A stretch of 64,000 nt of DNA from Namhaeicola sp039714555 (GTDB lineage Bacteria > Bacteroidota > Bacteroidia > Flavobacteriales > Flavobacteriaceae), in assembly GCA_039714555.1 (NCBI GenBank), contig JBDLJB010000002.1:96788-160787 (forward strand). Direction: 5' to 3'. The translations under genes were made by a program, and so were the position numbers. Below are positions 8,506-18,364 of this stretch, one piece after another. Every line of letters begins with the position of its first letter. The first letter of the stretch is position 1. The notes under the pieces were generated by a model that made no database searches, had not been told where the DNA came from, and worked only from the letters and a program-made list of their open reading frames with translations.

Positions 8506-10452
8506 TTATTGATTTTTTAAAAGTTTTTCTAAAAGAATTTCAACAACTAAAAATATCAGAGCAAAAATAAGAAATAATTGCCATAAATTATGAGTTTTAT
8601 TTTGTTCATTTATTTCGGTTATTGCATTTTTAACACTATTAAAATATTGAATATTCTTTTTTAGATTATTATTTACAGAAGTATATTGTAAATTACTTTC
8701 TGATCCATCATAATTAAAAGCAATTTTTTTTAGAGTATCATTCTTATTTGATATTTTGTAAATACCTGCTTTGAACGGTTTATCGGTTGTAGTAAGTATT
8801 ACTTTATCAGTTTTGGTGATTTGAAGCGGAATAAAATTAAAATTACCATTGCTCAAATGCATTACTTCATCTTTTTCTAATGATGATCCAACCGAAATTG
8901 TATTAGTTTTTCCAATTTCATAGTACAACTGCTTTTGCGTATTATTTTGTAAAGAAAAATTGTAAAAAATTGGAATTATAAGTGGTGAAGAAGTAAAGTT
9001 AGAACTTTCATTGTTCAAAGCAGAAGCTATCCAATAGATCTTACTGTTATTCTTTTTGATTTCAGAAATATATTTAGCTCCATTTTCTAAACTTAAAAGA
9101 TTTGAAGCATTTGGAAAATTGCTGTTAATATATTGAAAAACAGTAGGATATTGATAATTTTTAATTTGTTTTTTAAATACACTCTTAAAAAATGGGTGCT
9201 CATAATTAATATTTGTAATTAACTGATTAGTTTCATTTTTATCAATGACTTTTCCAATTTGTAAAGCTGAAAACAACTCGTTATACGATGTAATATTTAA
9301 TTTGGAAGAAGGGATAATGACCAAGTTTCCACCCGTATCAATATAAGTTTGTATTGAATTTATCAAGTACTTGGGAAATTGATCAAGTTGATTTAAAATT
9401 ACCAAATTCTGATTAAAAATATTACCAATCTCTAATTTTTTTAATTCGAACTGTTCTAGATGAAAATCATTTTTATTGTAAATTTTTGCTATGAGCGTAT
9501 TATCTTTTCCTATTGCTAAAACCTTTGTTTTCTCATCTTTTGGAATTGAAAAATACAGTGTATTATCAAATAAAACATTAGCATCATCAATGTTAATATA
9601 ACCAGTTATATCACCAGTATTTTGTGTGATAAATTCAATTTCATTTGTTTTATTTTTATCGATTGTAATATTTGTTTTTCCTTTGAGTTCATCATTCACA
9701 TAAAAAGATACATTGATGCTTTTATTGGCTGAATTGTAGCTTTTAACCCTGGTTTTTAAAGTTAAATTTTCGTTATCTTTTTCTTTGATCCACAAGCTGT
9801 CTATAGCAATATTTTCTATATTTTCAGGTATTAGTTGAACTAATGCAATAGATGAAAGAGTATCCGTTTTAAAATTAAATAGGTCAGTTTTTTTATTTTG
9901 AAAATCAGATATTAATATAATATTATCACTTGTATTTTTATCTTTTTCTTGCAATATTTTAACTTGTAAAAAAACAGAGTGCAGGTCTTTTTGTATTGGA
10001 TGATAATCAATGTTCAAGAGATCGTTATTTACTTCAATATCTTTAAAGGTTTTATCATTAGTGAAAATTGTTATTTTTTGGTTTTTATTTTGAAAGGATT
10101 CAATTAGATCTTGAATGGCAATTTTTAATAATTCACCATTTTTACCTTTGGCTTGCATGCTTAATGAATTGTCTAAATAGATAAAGGTTTCTTTGGGTTT
10201 TTGTTGAACATTCTTACTGTAATAAGGTTGTGCAAATGCAAATATTAAAGCAGTTAAAAGTAACAACCTTGTAAATAAAATAAGCCACTTTTTTAATTTG
10301 GAACTTTTACGGGTTTGTTGTTCAACTTCTTGCAAAAGTTTTACATTGGTGAATTTTACTTTTTCAAATTTTTGCAGTTGAAATAAATGAATAAGAATAG
10401 GAATAATGAGTGCAAATAAAGTGTATAAAATTTCAGGATGCTTAAAAAACAT
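8506..10452 (-). CDS. BatA/vWA-domain membrane protein
   Basis: A 648-residue protein with the BatA N-terminal domain: two hydrophobic segments (LYTLFALIIPILIHLF and WLILFTRLLLLTALIFAFAQPYY) around the conserved FEKVKFTNVKLL. A von Willebrand A-like region follows with a MIDAS-like DNSLSMQAKG near residue 95, then a long periplasmic part and one TM helix near the C-terminus (LFLIFALIFLVVEILL). In Bacteroidota such proteins sit beside aerotolerance and gliding-type envelope genes; the exact role is unknown. The dihydroorotase-like gene follows closely and may share its transcript. Confidence 0.82.
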   Translation of the reverse strand: MFFKHPEILYTLFALIIPILIHLFQLQKFEKVKFTNVKLLQEVEQQTRKSSKLKKWLILFTRLLLLTALIFAFAQPYYSKNVQQKPKETFIYLDNSLSMQAKGKNGELLKIAIQDLIESFQNKNQKITIFTNDKTFKDIEVNNDLLNIDYHPIQKDLHSVFLQVKILQEKDKNTSDNIILISDFQNKKTDLFNFKTDTLSSIALVQLIPENIENIAIDSLWIKEKDNENLTLKTRVKSYNSANKSINVSFYVNDELKGKTNITIDKNKTNEIEFITQNTGDITGYINIDDANVLFDNTLYFSIPKDEKTKVLAIGKDNTLIAKIYNKNDFHLEQFELKKLEIGNIFNQNLVILNQLDQFPKYLINSIQTYIDTGGNLVIIPSSKLNITSYNELFSALQIGKVIDKNETNQLITNINYEHPFFKSVFKKQIKNYQYPTVFQYINSNFPNASNLLSLENGAKYISEIKKNNSKIYWIASALNNESSNFTSSPLIIPIFYNFSLQNNTQKQLYYEIGKTNTISVGSSLEKDEVMHLSNGNFNFIPLQITKTDKVILTTTDKPFKAGIYKISNKNDTLKKIAFNYDGSESNLQYTSVNNNLKKNIQYFNSVKNAITEINEQNKTHNLWQLFLIFALIFLVVEILLEKLLKNQ

Positions 10453-10470
10453 TATTCATTTTTGATTTTT

Positions 10471-10478
10471 CAAAAGTA
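10471..10478 (-). promoter_or_regulatory. Candidate -7 box for the BatA gene
   Basis: On the minus strand this reads TACTTTTG, a full match to the Bacteroidota -7 consensus TAnnTTTG, 18 bp before the ATG. No clear -33 TTG was found at the right distance, so support is partial. Confidence 0.4.
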
Positions 10479-10636
10479 ATAATTTATTTTAAGCTTGATC
10501 ATTGTTTTTTTGATCATTTTAGTTTTGATACATTACCAGAACTATATATTTTTTAAATCTTGAATATTTATTATATGGTCTATCGAATAACTATTAGATA
10601 ATAATTCATTAACTTTATAAGTCTAAAAACATTATT

Positions 10637-11692
10637 ATGAAAAAGCAAATAATATATGTTTTCTTACTATTTATCTTATACAATTATTCTTTCTCACAGA
10701 ATATAAAAGACACAGCCAAAACTGAACAAGTTACTAAACTTTTTAGTAGTCAAAAAATACTACCTATAAAATTAAGCTATTCAATTAAAGAGATAAAGAA
10801 AGAAACGAATGATAGCACTTATATAAAAACAAATATTTCTTATCAAATAGAAGATGGATCATGGGAAATATTGGAAGTTGAACTAAGACGTCGTGGTAAT
10901 TTTAGGCTAGATAATTGTTATTTTCCTCCAATAAAAGTGAAAATCAAAAAATCTGCTGGTAAAGGAACCTTATTTGAAGGAAATAAAAAATTAAAACTGG
11001 TTCTTCCTTGTTCTTCAAAGAAAGGCGTAAATGATTATATAGTCAAAGAATATATGGCATATAAATTATATGAAATAATCTCACTTTATCATTTTAAAAC
11101 CCGAATTGTAGATATTTCTTTTACAGAAATTAAAGATAAAAAAACAAAGAGTTTTAATCTTAAGGGTATTTTAGTAGAAGATGATAAAAATGTTGCAAAA
11201 AGACATGGCGGTAAAGTTTTAAAAAAGCGCATCCACCCAATGGCTCATGATCCTGTAACCTCAGTTCAAAATTCTTTTTTTCAGTATTTGATTGGTAATA
11301 CTGATTATTCAACTTACGCTCAACATAACGAAAAACTTTTATTTGTTAATAAATTATTTGTACCACTTCCATATGATTTTGATATGTCAGGTCTTGTAGA
11401 TACACAATATTCTGTTGTTTCGGTTATTAATGATGAACAATTACCGATATCCTCAGTTACAGATCGATTATATAGAGGTTTTAAAAGGGATCCAAAAGTT
11501 ATTCAACAAGTAAGAAAAGAATTTATTGATAATGAAATTGAATTGCTTGAAATTGCAGATAGTTTAGAACCATTTTTTGAAAATCCAAAAGAATTTTTTG
11601 TAACTAAAAAATTTATTTCAGATTTTTTTGTAGTTATGAAAATTGATGCTAAGTTCAAAAAGGAAATTACAAGTAAGTTAAGAACTAAATAA
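10637..11692 (+). CDS. Secreted CotH/atypical-kinase-like protein
   Basis: A 351-residue protein with a clear signal peptide (MKKQIIYVFLLFILYNYSFS). It is not a named family I am sure of, but the ordered motifs resemble CotH-type atypical kinases: RRRGNFR, the strand KLKLVLPC, then YLIGNTDYSTYAQHNEKLL (catalytic-loop-like N-x-D with a following Asn) and PLPYDFDMSGLVD (metal-binding DxD-like). That would make it an exported protein or sugar kinase, which is inferred only. It stands alone on the plus strand, 184 bp from the divergent BatA gene, with a TAACTTTA -7-like box near 10612. Confidence 0.6.
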   Translation: MKKQIIYVFLLFILYNYSFSQNIKDTAKTEQVTKLFSSQKILPIKLSYSIKEIKKETNDSTYIKTNISYQIEDGSWEILEVELRRRGNFRLDNCYFPPIKVKIKKSAGKGTLFEGNKKLKLVLPCSSKKGVNDYIVKEYMAYKLYEIISLYHFKTRIVDISFTEIKDKKTKSFNLKGILVEDDKNVAKRHGGKVLKKRIHPMAHDPVTSVQNSFFQYLIGNTDYSTYAQHNEKLLFVNKLFVPLPYDFDMSGLVDTQYSVVSVINDEQLPISSVTDRLYRGFKRDPKVIQQVRKEFIDNEIELLEIADSLEPFFENPKEFFVTKKFISDFFVVMKIDAKFKKEITSKLRTK

Positions 11693-11775
11693 TTGCCTAT
11701 ATTTTTTTATAAGCAACTATCCAGTTACACTGCAATTTATAATTCCCTATTAATCAATATATTAATTAAAATTTG

Positions 11776-11783
11776 TATTTTTG
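11776..11783 (+). promoter_or_regulatory. Candidate -7 box for the GAF-protein gene
   Basis: TATTTTTG fits TAnnTTTG, 47 bp before the ATG at 11831. The -33 region shows no TTG at 19-21 bp, so this is a partial match only. Confidence 0.35.
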
Positions 11784-11830
11784 AATAAGATATTAAAAAA
11801 CAATAGGTGTTGTTTGATTAAAGAATCGGT

Positions 11831-14152
11831 ATGAAAATACTTCCTTCAGTTATTGATAAAAATTTAGAATTGCCTTTAAGACTTAAAATTAGTTTTGAAG
11901 CTATTTTTGAATATCTTGAAGAAATATCTCAGAATAAAGATCATTACCTATACAAAACAGCTAATGAAATACTAAAAGAATTTAAACAATTTCCAGTATT
12001 GAGAGAAGGATTTGAAGATTTCAATTATTTATATAAATATAACAAGGAGATTGATAAACTATTAGATTTAATATTCCCTGAGATTTTACAAAATGATGAG
12101 ATAAAAGCTATTAGTATTCCGTTTGATTTTACAACATTCAAACTTTCAAATAGGTTTCAAAGAATATTAGATGATGCAGGAGAAACGTACGTATTAAAAC
12201 TGAGAAATTTTGATGAATCCAAACTTTTTATTTCGGCATGTATATTTATTTTAGTTCATTACTATAAAGTTAAAATTGAATTTGAACGACCATTCTATTT
12301 TGATATTCCTAGTGTAAAAATAGGATTTACTAAAAATTATAGGGTAAAATTTAACAAAGATCTTTTTAAAATAAAACCCTTAAAAAATACTGCTAAAATC
12401 ACCAAAAGAGATATAAAAGAGCTTCTTGATAATTATGATAATATTGATATTTGGAAAGAAAAATTTCCTATTCATAGTTATGAATTTAAAGGGATTGGTA
12501 TCATGAATCTATTTGATGTAACTTCAGATCAATTAATATCAGATGTTAAAGAAAATTTATTAATAAAAGATGAACAAGCATTTCTTGAACTCGAACAGAC
12601 TATTTCAAATTTATTTGGTTCAAACTCATTAAAATTTGAATTCTCAACATATTATTTGCACAATAATGAATTGGCGTATAGATATTATTACAATCAGAAT
12701 AGTTTTATCGTTCAAGGAAAAAATGATTTTGATTGTGATGAGATTTCTTGTGATGAAATTTTTAAAAAGGTGTTTAAAGAAAAAGAAATGTTAACAATTT
12801 CAAATGTAGAAGAGTATGGTAAAACAACTAATTATAATAATTTTTTTAAGTCATTAAAAAATAAAGGTATAAAAAGTGTCATACTGGTTCCAATTATCCT
12901 TACAGATGAGTTGTTTGGAATAATGGAACTTGTTTCAAAAAACAAAAATGAATTAAATTCTATCAATGCTGAAAAGCTAAAGGACATTATTCCTGTTTTT
13001 AAGATGGGTGCACTTAGATATATGGAAGAGTATGTTAATAAACTGGAATCTATAATTCAAGAGCACTATACATCATTACATCCAACAGTTAAATGGAAAT
13101 TTTATAATGCTGCCGAAAAATACCTTTCGGATATTGAAACAAATAGCGATAACTCAACAGACATTAAAAATATTGTATTTAAAAAAGTAATTCCGTTATA
13201 TGGTCAATGCGATATCAAAGGTTCTTCAATTGCGCGAAATTTAGCAATACAAAAAGATTTGATAAAACAGTTGAATCTAGTCTATGGAATAATTGAAAAA
13301 GGAAATAATCCTATATATAATGATCTTTTAAATAGAATCAATGCATTTAAACATATTATTAGTAATGGATTAAATTCAAGTGATGAAGAAATGATCACTA
13401 ATTTTTTAATACATGATATTTATCCTACATTAAATCATTTAAAGACTTTAGATAAAAGTTTGAATGAAGATATTGAAAATTATATGCAACAAATTGATAA
13501 TAAGCTTCATATTATCTATGACAAAAGGGGAAAATATGAAAATAGTGTTGATAAATTAAATGAAGAATTGGCAAGATTTATTGATAAAAAACAGATTGAA
13601 GCGCAAAAAATGTTTCCTCATTATTTTGAAAGATATAAAACAGATGGTGTTGATCATACTATGTATATAGGTGAATCTTTAGTCAAAAAAAGGGTTTATA
13701 ATAAAATTGATTTGAATAATCTAAGACTTTGGCAATTGCAATTGATGTGTGAATTAGAAAATATTGTTTATGGTTTAAAAGATAAATTAGAACATCCTTT
13801 AGAAATTGCTTCTTTGATCTTAGTTCATAACAAGCCTTTATCAATAAAATTCAGAATGGATGAGAAGCGTTTCGATATAGACGGAGCTCAAAATGTGAGA
13901 TATGAGATCATAAAAAAACGAATTGATAAATCCTATATTAAGAACACAAATGAACGACTAACAGTACCAGGTAAAATTGCGATTGTTTATAGTCAGGTTG
14001 GAGAAAGAAACGAATACTTAAAATATATCAAACATTTACAAACAAAAAACTATTTGTTAGATACTGTAGAAAACATTGAAATTGAAGATATGAAAGGGGT
14101 TTCGGGTTTAAAAGCTTTGAGAGTTTCAGTTAATTATGGTAATAAATTATAA
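11831..14152 (+). CDS. Large GAF-domain-like cytoplasmic protein
   Basis: A 773-residue protein without signal peptide or membrane segments. Residues roughly 230-400 look like a GAF domain, with the core strand GIKSVILVPIILTDELFGIMELVSKN. Long helical and coiled-coil stretches follow (about 400-620), then a mixed region ending VSGLKALRVSVNYGNK. Related proteins in Flavobacteriia are annotated only as GAF-domain proteins. No kinase, cyclase or HTH motif is visible, so it could be a ligand-responsive scaffold. It converges on the HD/Pycsar-type gene (43 bp apart); a functional link between them is speculative. Confidence 0.6.
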   Translation: MKILPSVIDKNLELPLRLKISFEAIFEYLEEISQNKDHYLYKTANEILKEFKQFPVLREGFEDFNYLYKYNKEIDKLLDLIFPEILQNDEIKAISIPFDFTTFKLSNRFQRILDDAGETYVLKLRNFDESKLFISACIFILVHYYKVKIEFERPFYFDIPSVKIGFTKNYRVKFNKDLFKIKPLKNTAKITKRDIKELLDNYDNIDIWKEKFPIHSYEFKGIGIMNLFDVTSDQLISDVKENLLIKDEQAFLELEQTISNLFGSNSLKFEFSTYYLHNNELAYRYYYNQNSFIVQGKNDFDCDEISCDEIFKKVFKEKEMLTISNVEEYGKTTNYNNFFKSLKNKGIKSVILVPIILTDELFGIMELVSKNKNELNSINAEKLKDIIPVFKMGALRYMEEYVNKLESIIQEHYTSLHPTVKWKFYNAAEKYLSDIETNSDNSTDIKNIVFKKVIPLYGQCDIKGSSIARNLAIQKDLIKQLNLVYGIIEKGNNPIYNDLLNRINAFKHIISNGLNSSDEEMITNFLIHDIYPTLNHLKTLDKSLNEDIENYMQQIDNKLHIIYDKRGKYENSVDKLNEELARFIDKKQIEAQKMFPHYFERYKTDGVDHTMYIGESLVKKRVYNKIDLNNLRLWQLQLMCELENIVYGLKDKLEHPLEIASLILVHNKPLSIKFRMDEKRFDIDGAQNVRYEIIKKRIDKSYIKNTNERLTVPGKIAIVYSQVGERNEYLKYIKHLQTKNYLLDTVENIEIEDMKGVSGLKALRVSVNYGNKL

Positions 14153-14195
14153 CCAGTATAAAATCAACTTTCCACGTTTATTGTTTATTATTCAC

Positions 14196-15419
14196 TCAAC
14201 CTACATTGGTGTTTTTCATCATTTCAAAAGCAATTACAAAAGCGATAACTGAAATTATAATTCCATACATAAATATGGTATAGGCAATTCTTAAAAGTTT
14301 ATACTTTTTATTGAGAACTTTACCTAAATAATACAGGTCATTTATTAATGATTTGTATAAATAATCATTATCATTCATCATATCAATCATACCTTTTTGA
14401 TAATCCTCTAACTTCATTTTATGGAAATTACCAAAAAACAATAAATTAACTTTTTTATTAGAGATGTCTTCTTTTGTAAATTTACCTGAAGTAACTTTCG
14501 GCCTGGTTGATAAAATTGAAAATACCATAGTTACAACGGTTATAAATAAAAATATTAATGTTGGATATATTAAATAATAATTATCCGGTTTGTCTAATTT
14601 TGGAAATAGGGTTGATAAGGCAATTGACAGGATAATTGCACTCACCGATAGTAAAATATTAGCCTTTGTATCTGCAATATCACTAAGTTTAAGATGGTTT
14701 CTATGTGTAACTCTAAACATGGTTTCTACACCTCTTCCAGGTCTACTTTCTTTATCTTTTTTGAGTTTTAATGATGCTTTTTTAGAACTATTTTTGATTT
14801 TTTGTTCTTCTAATTTTATTTTGGCCTTTCTCAGTTTATTATTAATATTTACCCAATTGATTTTTTTTTGTGCATTTAATTTTTCAAAAGCATAATTTGT
14901 AAAATATTTATGATCAGACAAAAAACGTTCGTTTTCCTGTAGCCACTCAATATCGGTTAATTCTTTACCGTTTAATAGCTCTTGTTCTAAACGTAATAAA
15001 TTTGATTGATCATCAAAGTCAGTTGTACCTAAGTGAAATAGATCAGCATCACAAAGAATTTCATCTAGTTTATTGGTTGGATTTTGAGGCATTATTGAAG
15101 CATTGATCACAGATTGGATCTTGGTAATCTTTTCTTTAGAAAAACCTTTCTCACTTAAATATTTAGCTACAATTTTTTTGCTCTTTTCTTCGTGCTTATT
15201 GAGCCCATTAGTAAAACCAATATCGTGAAACCATGCTGCAAGAAGTAATATTTCCAAATCTTTATCTGTAATATTTTCTGCCAAAGCAATTTCATTCGCT
15301 GCTTTAACCACTTGTAAAGTATGGTTTTGATTATGATAGACTACGCCTTGAGGAAGAGATTTTTTAAACAGGTCAAACACATAACCTTTTACATCTTTAA
15401 AGAAATCGTTATTAAGCAT
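14196..15419 (-). CDS. HD phosphohydrolase fused to a Pycsar-effector-type TM domain (DUF5706)
   Basis: A 407-residue two-part protein. Residues 1-200 form an HD domain with His33, the His65-Asp66 pair (WFHDIGF) and Asp124/Asp126 (CDADLF), enough for a metal-dependent phosphodiesterase. After a Lys-rich linker, residues ~230-405 match the PycTM/DUF5706 domain: FRVTHRNHLKLSDIADTKAN, a TM pair (about 254-273 and 282-304) and a last TM near 376-400. PycTM domains are membrane effectors of cCMP/cUMP anti-phage signalling. No pyrimidine cyclase is encoded in this window, so it may be a housekeeping nucleotide-sensing protein instead. The domain calls are firm; the role is inferred. Confidence 0.8.
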   Translation of the reverse strand: MLNNDFFKDVKGYVFDLFKKSLPQGVVYHNQNHTLQVVKAANEIALAENITDKDLEILLLAAWFHDIGFTNGLNKHEEKSKKIVAKYLSEKGFSKEKITKIQSVINASIMPQNPTNKLDEILCDADLFHLGTTDFDDQSNLLRLEQELLNGKELTDIEWLQENERFLSDHKYFTNYAFEKLNAQKKINWVNINNKLRKAKIKLEEQKIKNSSKKASLKLKKDKESRPGRGVETMFRVTHRNHLKLSDIADTKANILLSVSAIILSIALSTLFPKLDKPDNYYLIYPTLIFLFITVVTMVFSILSTRPKVTSGKFTKEDISNKKVNLLFFGNFHKMKLEDYQKGMIDMMNDNDYLYKSLINDLYYLGKVLNKKYKLLRIAYTIFMYGIIISVIAFVIAFEMMKNTNVG

Positions 15420-15522
15420 AATAAGAAATTAAAATGTAAACCTAAAAATACGATAATTTTTATAAATAATTTAATTATTGTCTCTTTTTATATTGAAAAT
15501 CAGCCAATAATAAAAATAAAAA

Positions 15523-15561
15523 CCACAAATTCACAGATAATTAGTATTCGTGAATTCGTGG
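15523..15561. repeat. REP-like imperfect inverted repeat
   Basis: The arms CCACAAATTCAC and GTGAATTCGTGG pair at 11 of 12 positions around a 15-nt loop. It lies in the ~195-bp gap between the HD/Pycsar gene and lon. The wording resembles dispersed 'attcgtgaattcgtgg' elements, and it may also fold as an RNA hairpin in the lon 3' region. Confidence 0.5.
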
Positions 15562-15615
15562 CTAAAAATTATGAATAAAGAGATTTATTTAATTGAAATT
15601 CTTATTACCATTAAA

Positions 15616-18069
15616 TTAAACCAATTTCTTAGCATTTTTCACTTTTTGTTTTAATAAAGCCATATCAATTACTTCTTTCATTTCATTAACATAATGAAAT
15701 TTAAGTCCTTTTAAATAATCAGGTTTAATATCATTGATATCTTTTTTATTTTCTTCACAAAGTATAATTTCTTTAATATTGGCACGTTTTGCAGCAAGAA
15801 TTTTTTCTTTTATTCCACCAACCGGCAATACTTTACCACGTAAAGTGATTTCACCTGTCATTGCCAATTTTGCCTTTACTTTTCTTTGTGTAAGTGAGGA
15901 CACCAATGATGTTAACATAGTAATCCCGGCACTTGGTCCGTCTTTTGGCGTAGCACCTTCCGGCACGTGAATATGTACTTTATAATTTTCTAAAACCTTA
16001 GGATCAATACCAAAATCATTAGCATTTGCCTTGATATATTCTAAGGCAATGGTAGCAGATTCACTCATCACTTTACCCAAATTTCCTGTAATGGTCATAC
16101 CACCTTTTCCTCTTGAGAGTATAGATTCAATAAATAAAATATCGCCACCTACGCTTGTCCAAGCTAAACCGGTAACTACACCGGCAATTTCATTATTTTC
16201 GTATTTATCACGTTCTAAATGCGATGGGCCAAGAATTTTTTCAATATCGCTATCCGTAATTTTCACATTGTATTCTTGTTCCATTGCAATGGATTTTGCT
16301 GCATAACGAACAACTTTAGCAATTTTTTTCTCTAAGCCTCTAACACCCGATTCACGAGTATAACCCGTAACGATCTTTTCCAATTGTTTTTTAGGAATTT
16401 TAAGATCATTTTTTGTTAATCCGTGTTCTTTTAATTGTTTAGGTAATAAATGCCGTTTTGCAATTTCTTCTTTTTCTTCGATAGTATAGCCGGTCATTTC
16501 GATGATTTCCATACGATCTCTAAGTGCCCATGGAATTGTAGATAATGAATTAGCTGTAGCGATAAACATCACTTTAGAAAGATCGTAACCCATTTCTAAA
16601 TAATTATCGTAAAATTCGGAATTTTGTTCAGGATCAAGAACTTCAAGCATTGCCGAAGAAGGATCACCACTATGGCTTGAACCTAATTTATCAATCTCAT
16701 CAAGAACAAAAACAGGGTTAGAACTATTCACTTTTTTAATATTTTGAATGATCCTTCCGGGTAAAGCACCGATATAGGTTTTACGATGTCCTCTGATCTC
16801 AGCTTCATCGCGTAAACCACCGAGTGACATTCTTACATATTCTCTTCCTAAAGATTCGGCAACAGATTTTCCCAATGAGGTTTTACCAACTCCCGGAGGT
16901 CCGTATAAGCATAAAATTGGCGATTTCATATCACCTTTTAGTTTTAAAACCGCCAGATGTTCAATGATTCTATCCTTCACTTTTTCTAATCCGAAATGAT
17001 CTCTGTCTAGTATTTTTTGTGCTCTTTTAAGATCAAACCTATCCTTGGTATACTCGTTCCAGGGCAATTCTAATAAAAGGTCTAAATAATTTCTTTGGAT
17101 AGAATACTCAGCAACTTGCGGATTCATACGTTGTAATCGTCCTAATTCTTTCTCAAAAGTTTCGGCAACTTCCTTATTCCATTTTTTCTCCTTAGCCTGA
17201 ATTCTCATTTCTTCAATTTCTTCATCATAGGATACACCTCCCAATTCTTCTTGAATGGTACGCATTTGTTGATGTAAGAAATATTCGCGTTGTTGCTGAT
17301 CCATATCTTCGCGAACTTTAGATTGAATATCATTGCTCAGCTCTAAGCGTTGCAATTCTTGATTCATCTTTTTTAAGGTTTCTAAAGCTCTTTCTTTTAG
17401 ATCATTGATATTTAATAATGCTTGTTTTGAGGCTGCATCAAGATTTAAATTTGACGATACAAAGTTTATTAAAAAAGCATCACTTTTAATATTTTTTATT
17501 GCAAAAGAAGCCTCAGTAGGTAAGTTAGGATTTTCTTTGATAATACGTAGTGAAACATCTTTTATTGAATCGATAATTGCCTTGAACTCATCATCTTTAA
17601 CAGGAATGATATCATTTAATTCTTTAGTCTTAGCTTTTAAATAAGGCTCTTCTTGTACAATACTGTCAATTTCAAAACGTTTTTTACCTTGTAAAATCAC
17701 CATGGTATTTCCATCAGGCATTTTAAGCATTTTTAAAATACGTGCAACTGTACCAATAGTGTATATATCATTCAATCCCGGATTTTCAGTAGCTTCATTC
17801 TTTTGAGCAACTACTCCAATAGTTTTATCGCCTTTATTAGCATCTTTAACTAATTTAATTGTTTGATCTCTTCCAGCAGTAATTGGTACTACAACTCCTG
17901 GGAAAAGCACGGTATTTCTAAGTGGTAAAATTGGAAGTTCATCAGGAATTACTTCATTATTCATGGCTTCTTCATCTTCAGGAGTCATCAATGGGATCAA
18001 TTCAGATTCTTCATCAATTATATGTTGAAGTGACAAATTGTCAATATTTAAAAATTTTGGATTATTCAT
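15616..18069 (-). CDS. lon: ATP-dependent protease Lon
   Basis: A cytoplasmic AAA+ protease that degrades misfolded and regulatory proteins. At 817 residues it is of usual LonA length. The N-terminal LAN substrate domain (about 40-240, LPILPLRNTVLFPG) is followed by a coiled coil (QREYFLHQQMRTIQEELG), Walker A at 390-397 (GPPGVGKT), Walker B (VFVLDEIDK) and the C-terminal protease domain with the Ser713/Lys756 dyad (DGPSAG; GGIKEK). All catalytic elements are intact. The gene stands alone on the minus strand between the REP-like repeat and the divergent ECF operon. No heat-shock operator was recognised in the 295-bp upstream gap. Confidence 0.95.
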   Translation of the reverse strand: MNNPKFLNIDNLSLQHIIDEESELIPLMTPEDEEAMNNEVIPDELPILPLRNTVLFPGVVVPITAGRDQTIKLVKDANKGDKTIGVVAQKNEATENPGLNDIYTIGTVARILKMLKMPDGNTMVILQGKKRFEIDSIVQEEPYLKAKTKELNDIIPVKDDEFKAIIDSIKDVSLRIIKENPNLPTEASFAIKNIKSDAFLINFVSSNLNLDAASKQALLNINDLKERALETLKKMNQELQRLELSNDIQSKVREDMDQQQREYFLHQQMRTIQEELGGVSYDEEIEEMRIQAKEKKWNKEVAETFEKELGRLQRMNPQVAEYSIQRNYLDLLLELPWNEYTKDRFDLKRAQKILDRDHFGLEKVKDRIIEHLAVLKLKGDMKSPILCLYGPPGVGKTSLGKSVAESLGREYVRMSLGGLRDEAEIRGHRKTYIGALPGRIIQNIKKVNSSNPVFVLDEIDKLGSSHSGDPSSAMLEVLDPEQNSEFYDNYLEMGYDLSKVMFIATANSLSTIPWALRDRMEIIEMTGYTIEEKEEIAKRHLLPKQLKEHGLTKNDLKIPKKQLEKIVTGYTRESGVRGLEKKIAKVVRYAAKSIAMEQEYNVKITDSDIEKILGPSHLERDKYENNEIAGVVTGLAWTSVGGDILFIESILSRGKGGMTITGNLGKVMSESATIALEYIKANANDFGIDPKVLENYKVHIHVPEGATPKDGPSAGITMLTSLVSSLTQRKVKAKLAMTGEITLRGKVLPVGGIKEKILAAKRANIKEIILCEENKKDINDIKPDYLKGLKFHYVNEMKEVIDMALLKQKVKNAKKLV

Positions 18070-18364
18070 ATCTTGTTTAAGTCAATTTGACATTAAATTA
18101 TTCTTTTTCTTTAGTCTATAATTTGTTAACCTATTCATTAATTAACATTGAATCAATAATTTATATTTTCTATTTGTTAATTATTCCATTAGTATTATTC
18201 AATTGTTGTGCCATTTGTTGTTACAAAACAAGTCTTTTTTAAAACCACAAAATTACAGCTATTTATTCATTTGATATTTAAGTTCTTATAAAAATTATTA
18301 CCTTTAAGTATTCAATAGTGTAACAAGTTTAATTATCATTTGTCTTTTTAATAGATTTTAGTAA
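18070..18364. other. Divergent intergenic region, lon / ECF operon
   Basis: About 295 bp, very AT-rich. It must carry the promoters of lon and of the ECF sigma operon. A TACCTTTA box at 18299-18306 is a near match to TAnnTTTG for the plus-strand operon. No operator or RNA gene was recognised. Confidence 0.4.

Noticed and set aside
10637..18069. A full Pycsar or CBASS defence locus
   Set aside because: Only the effector-type membrane domain is present; no cyclase or other defence gene is encoded nearby.
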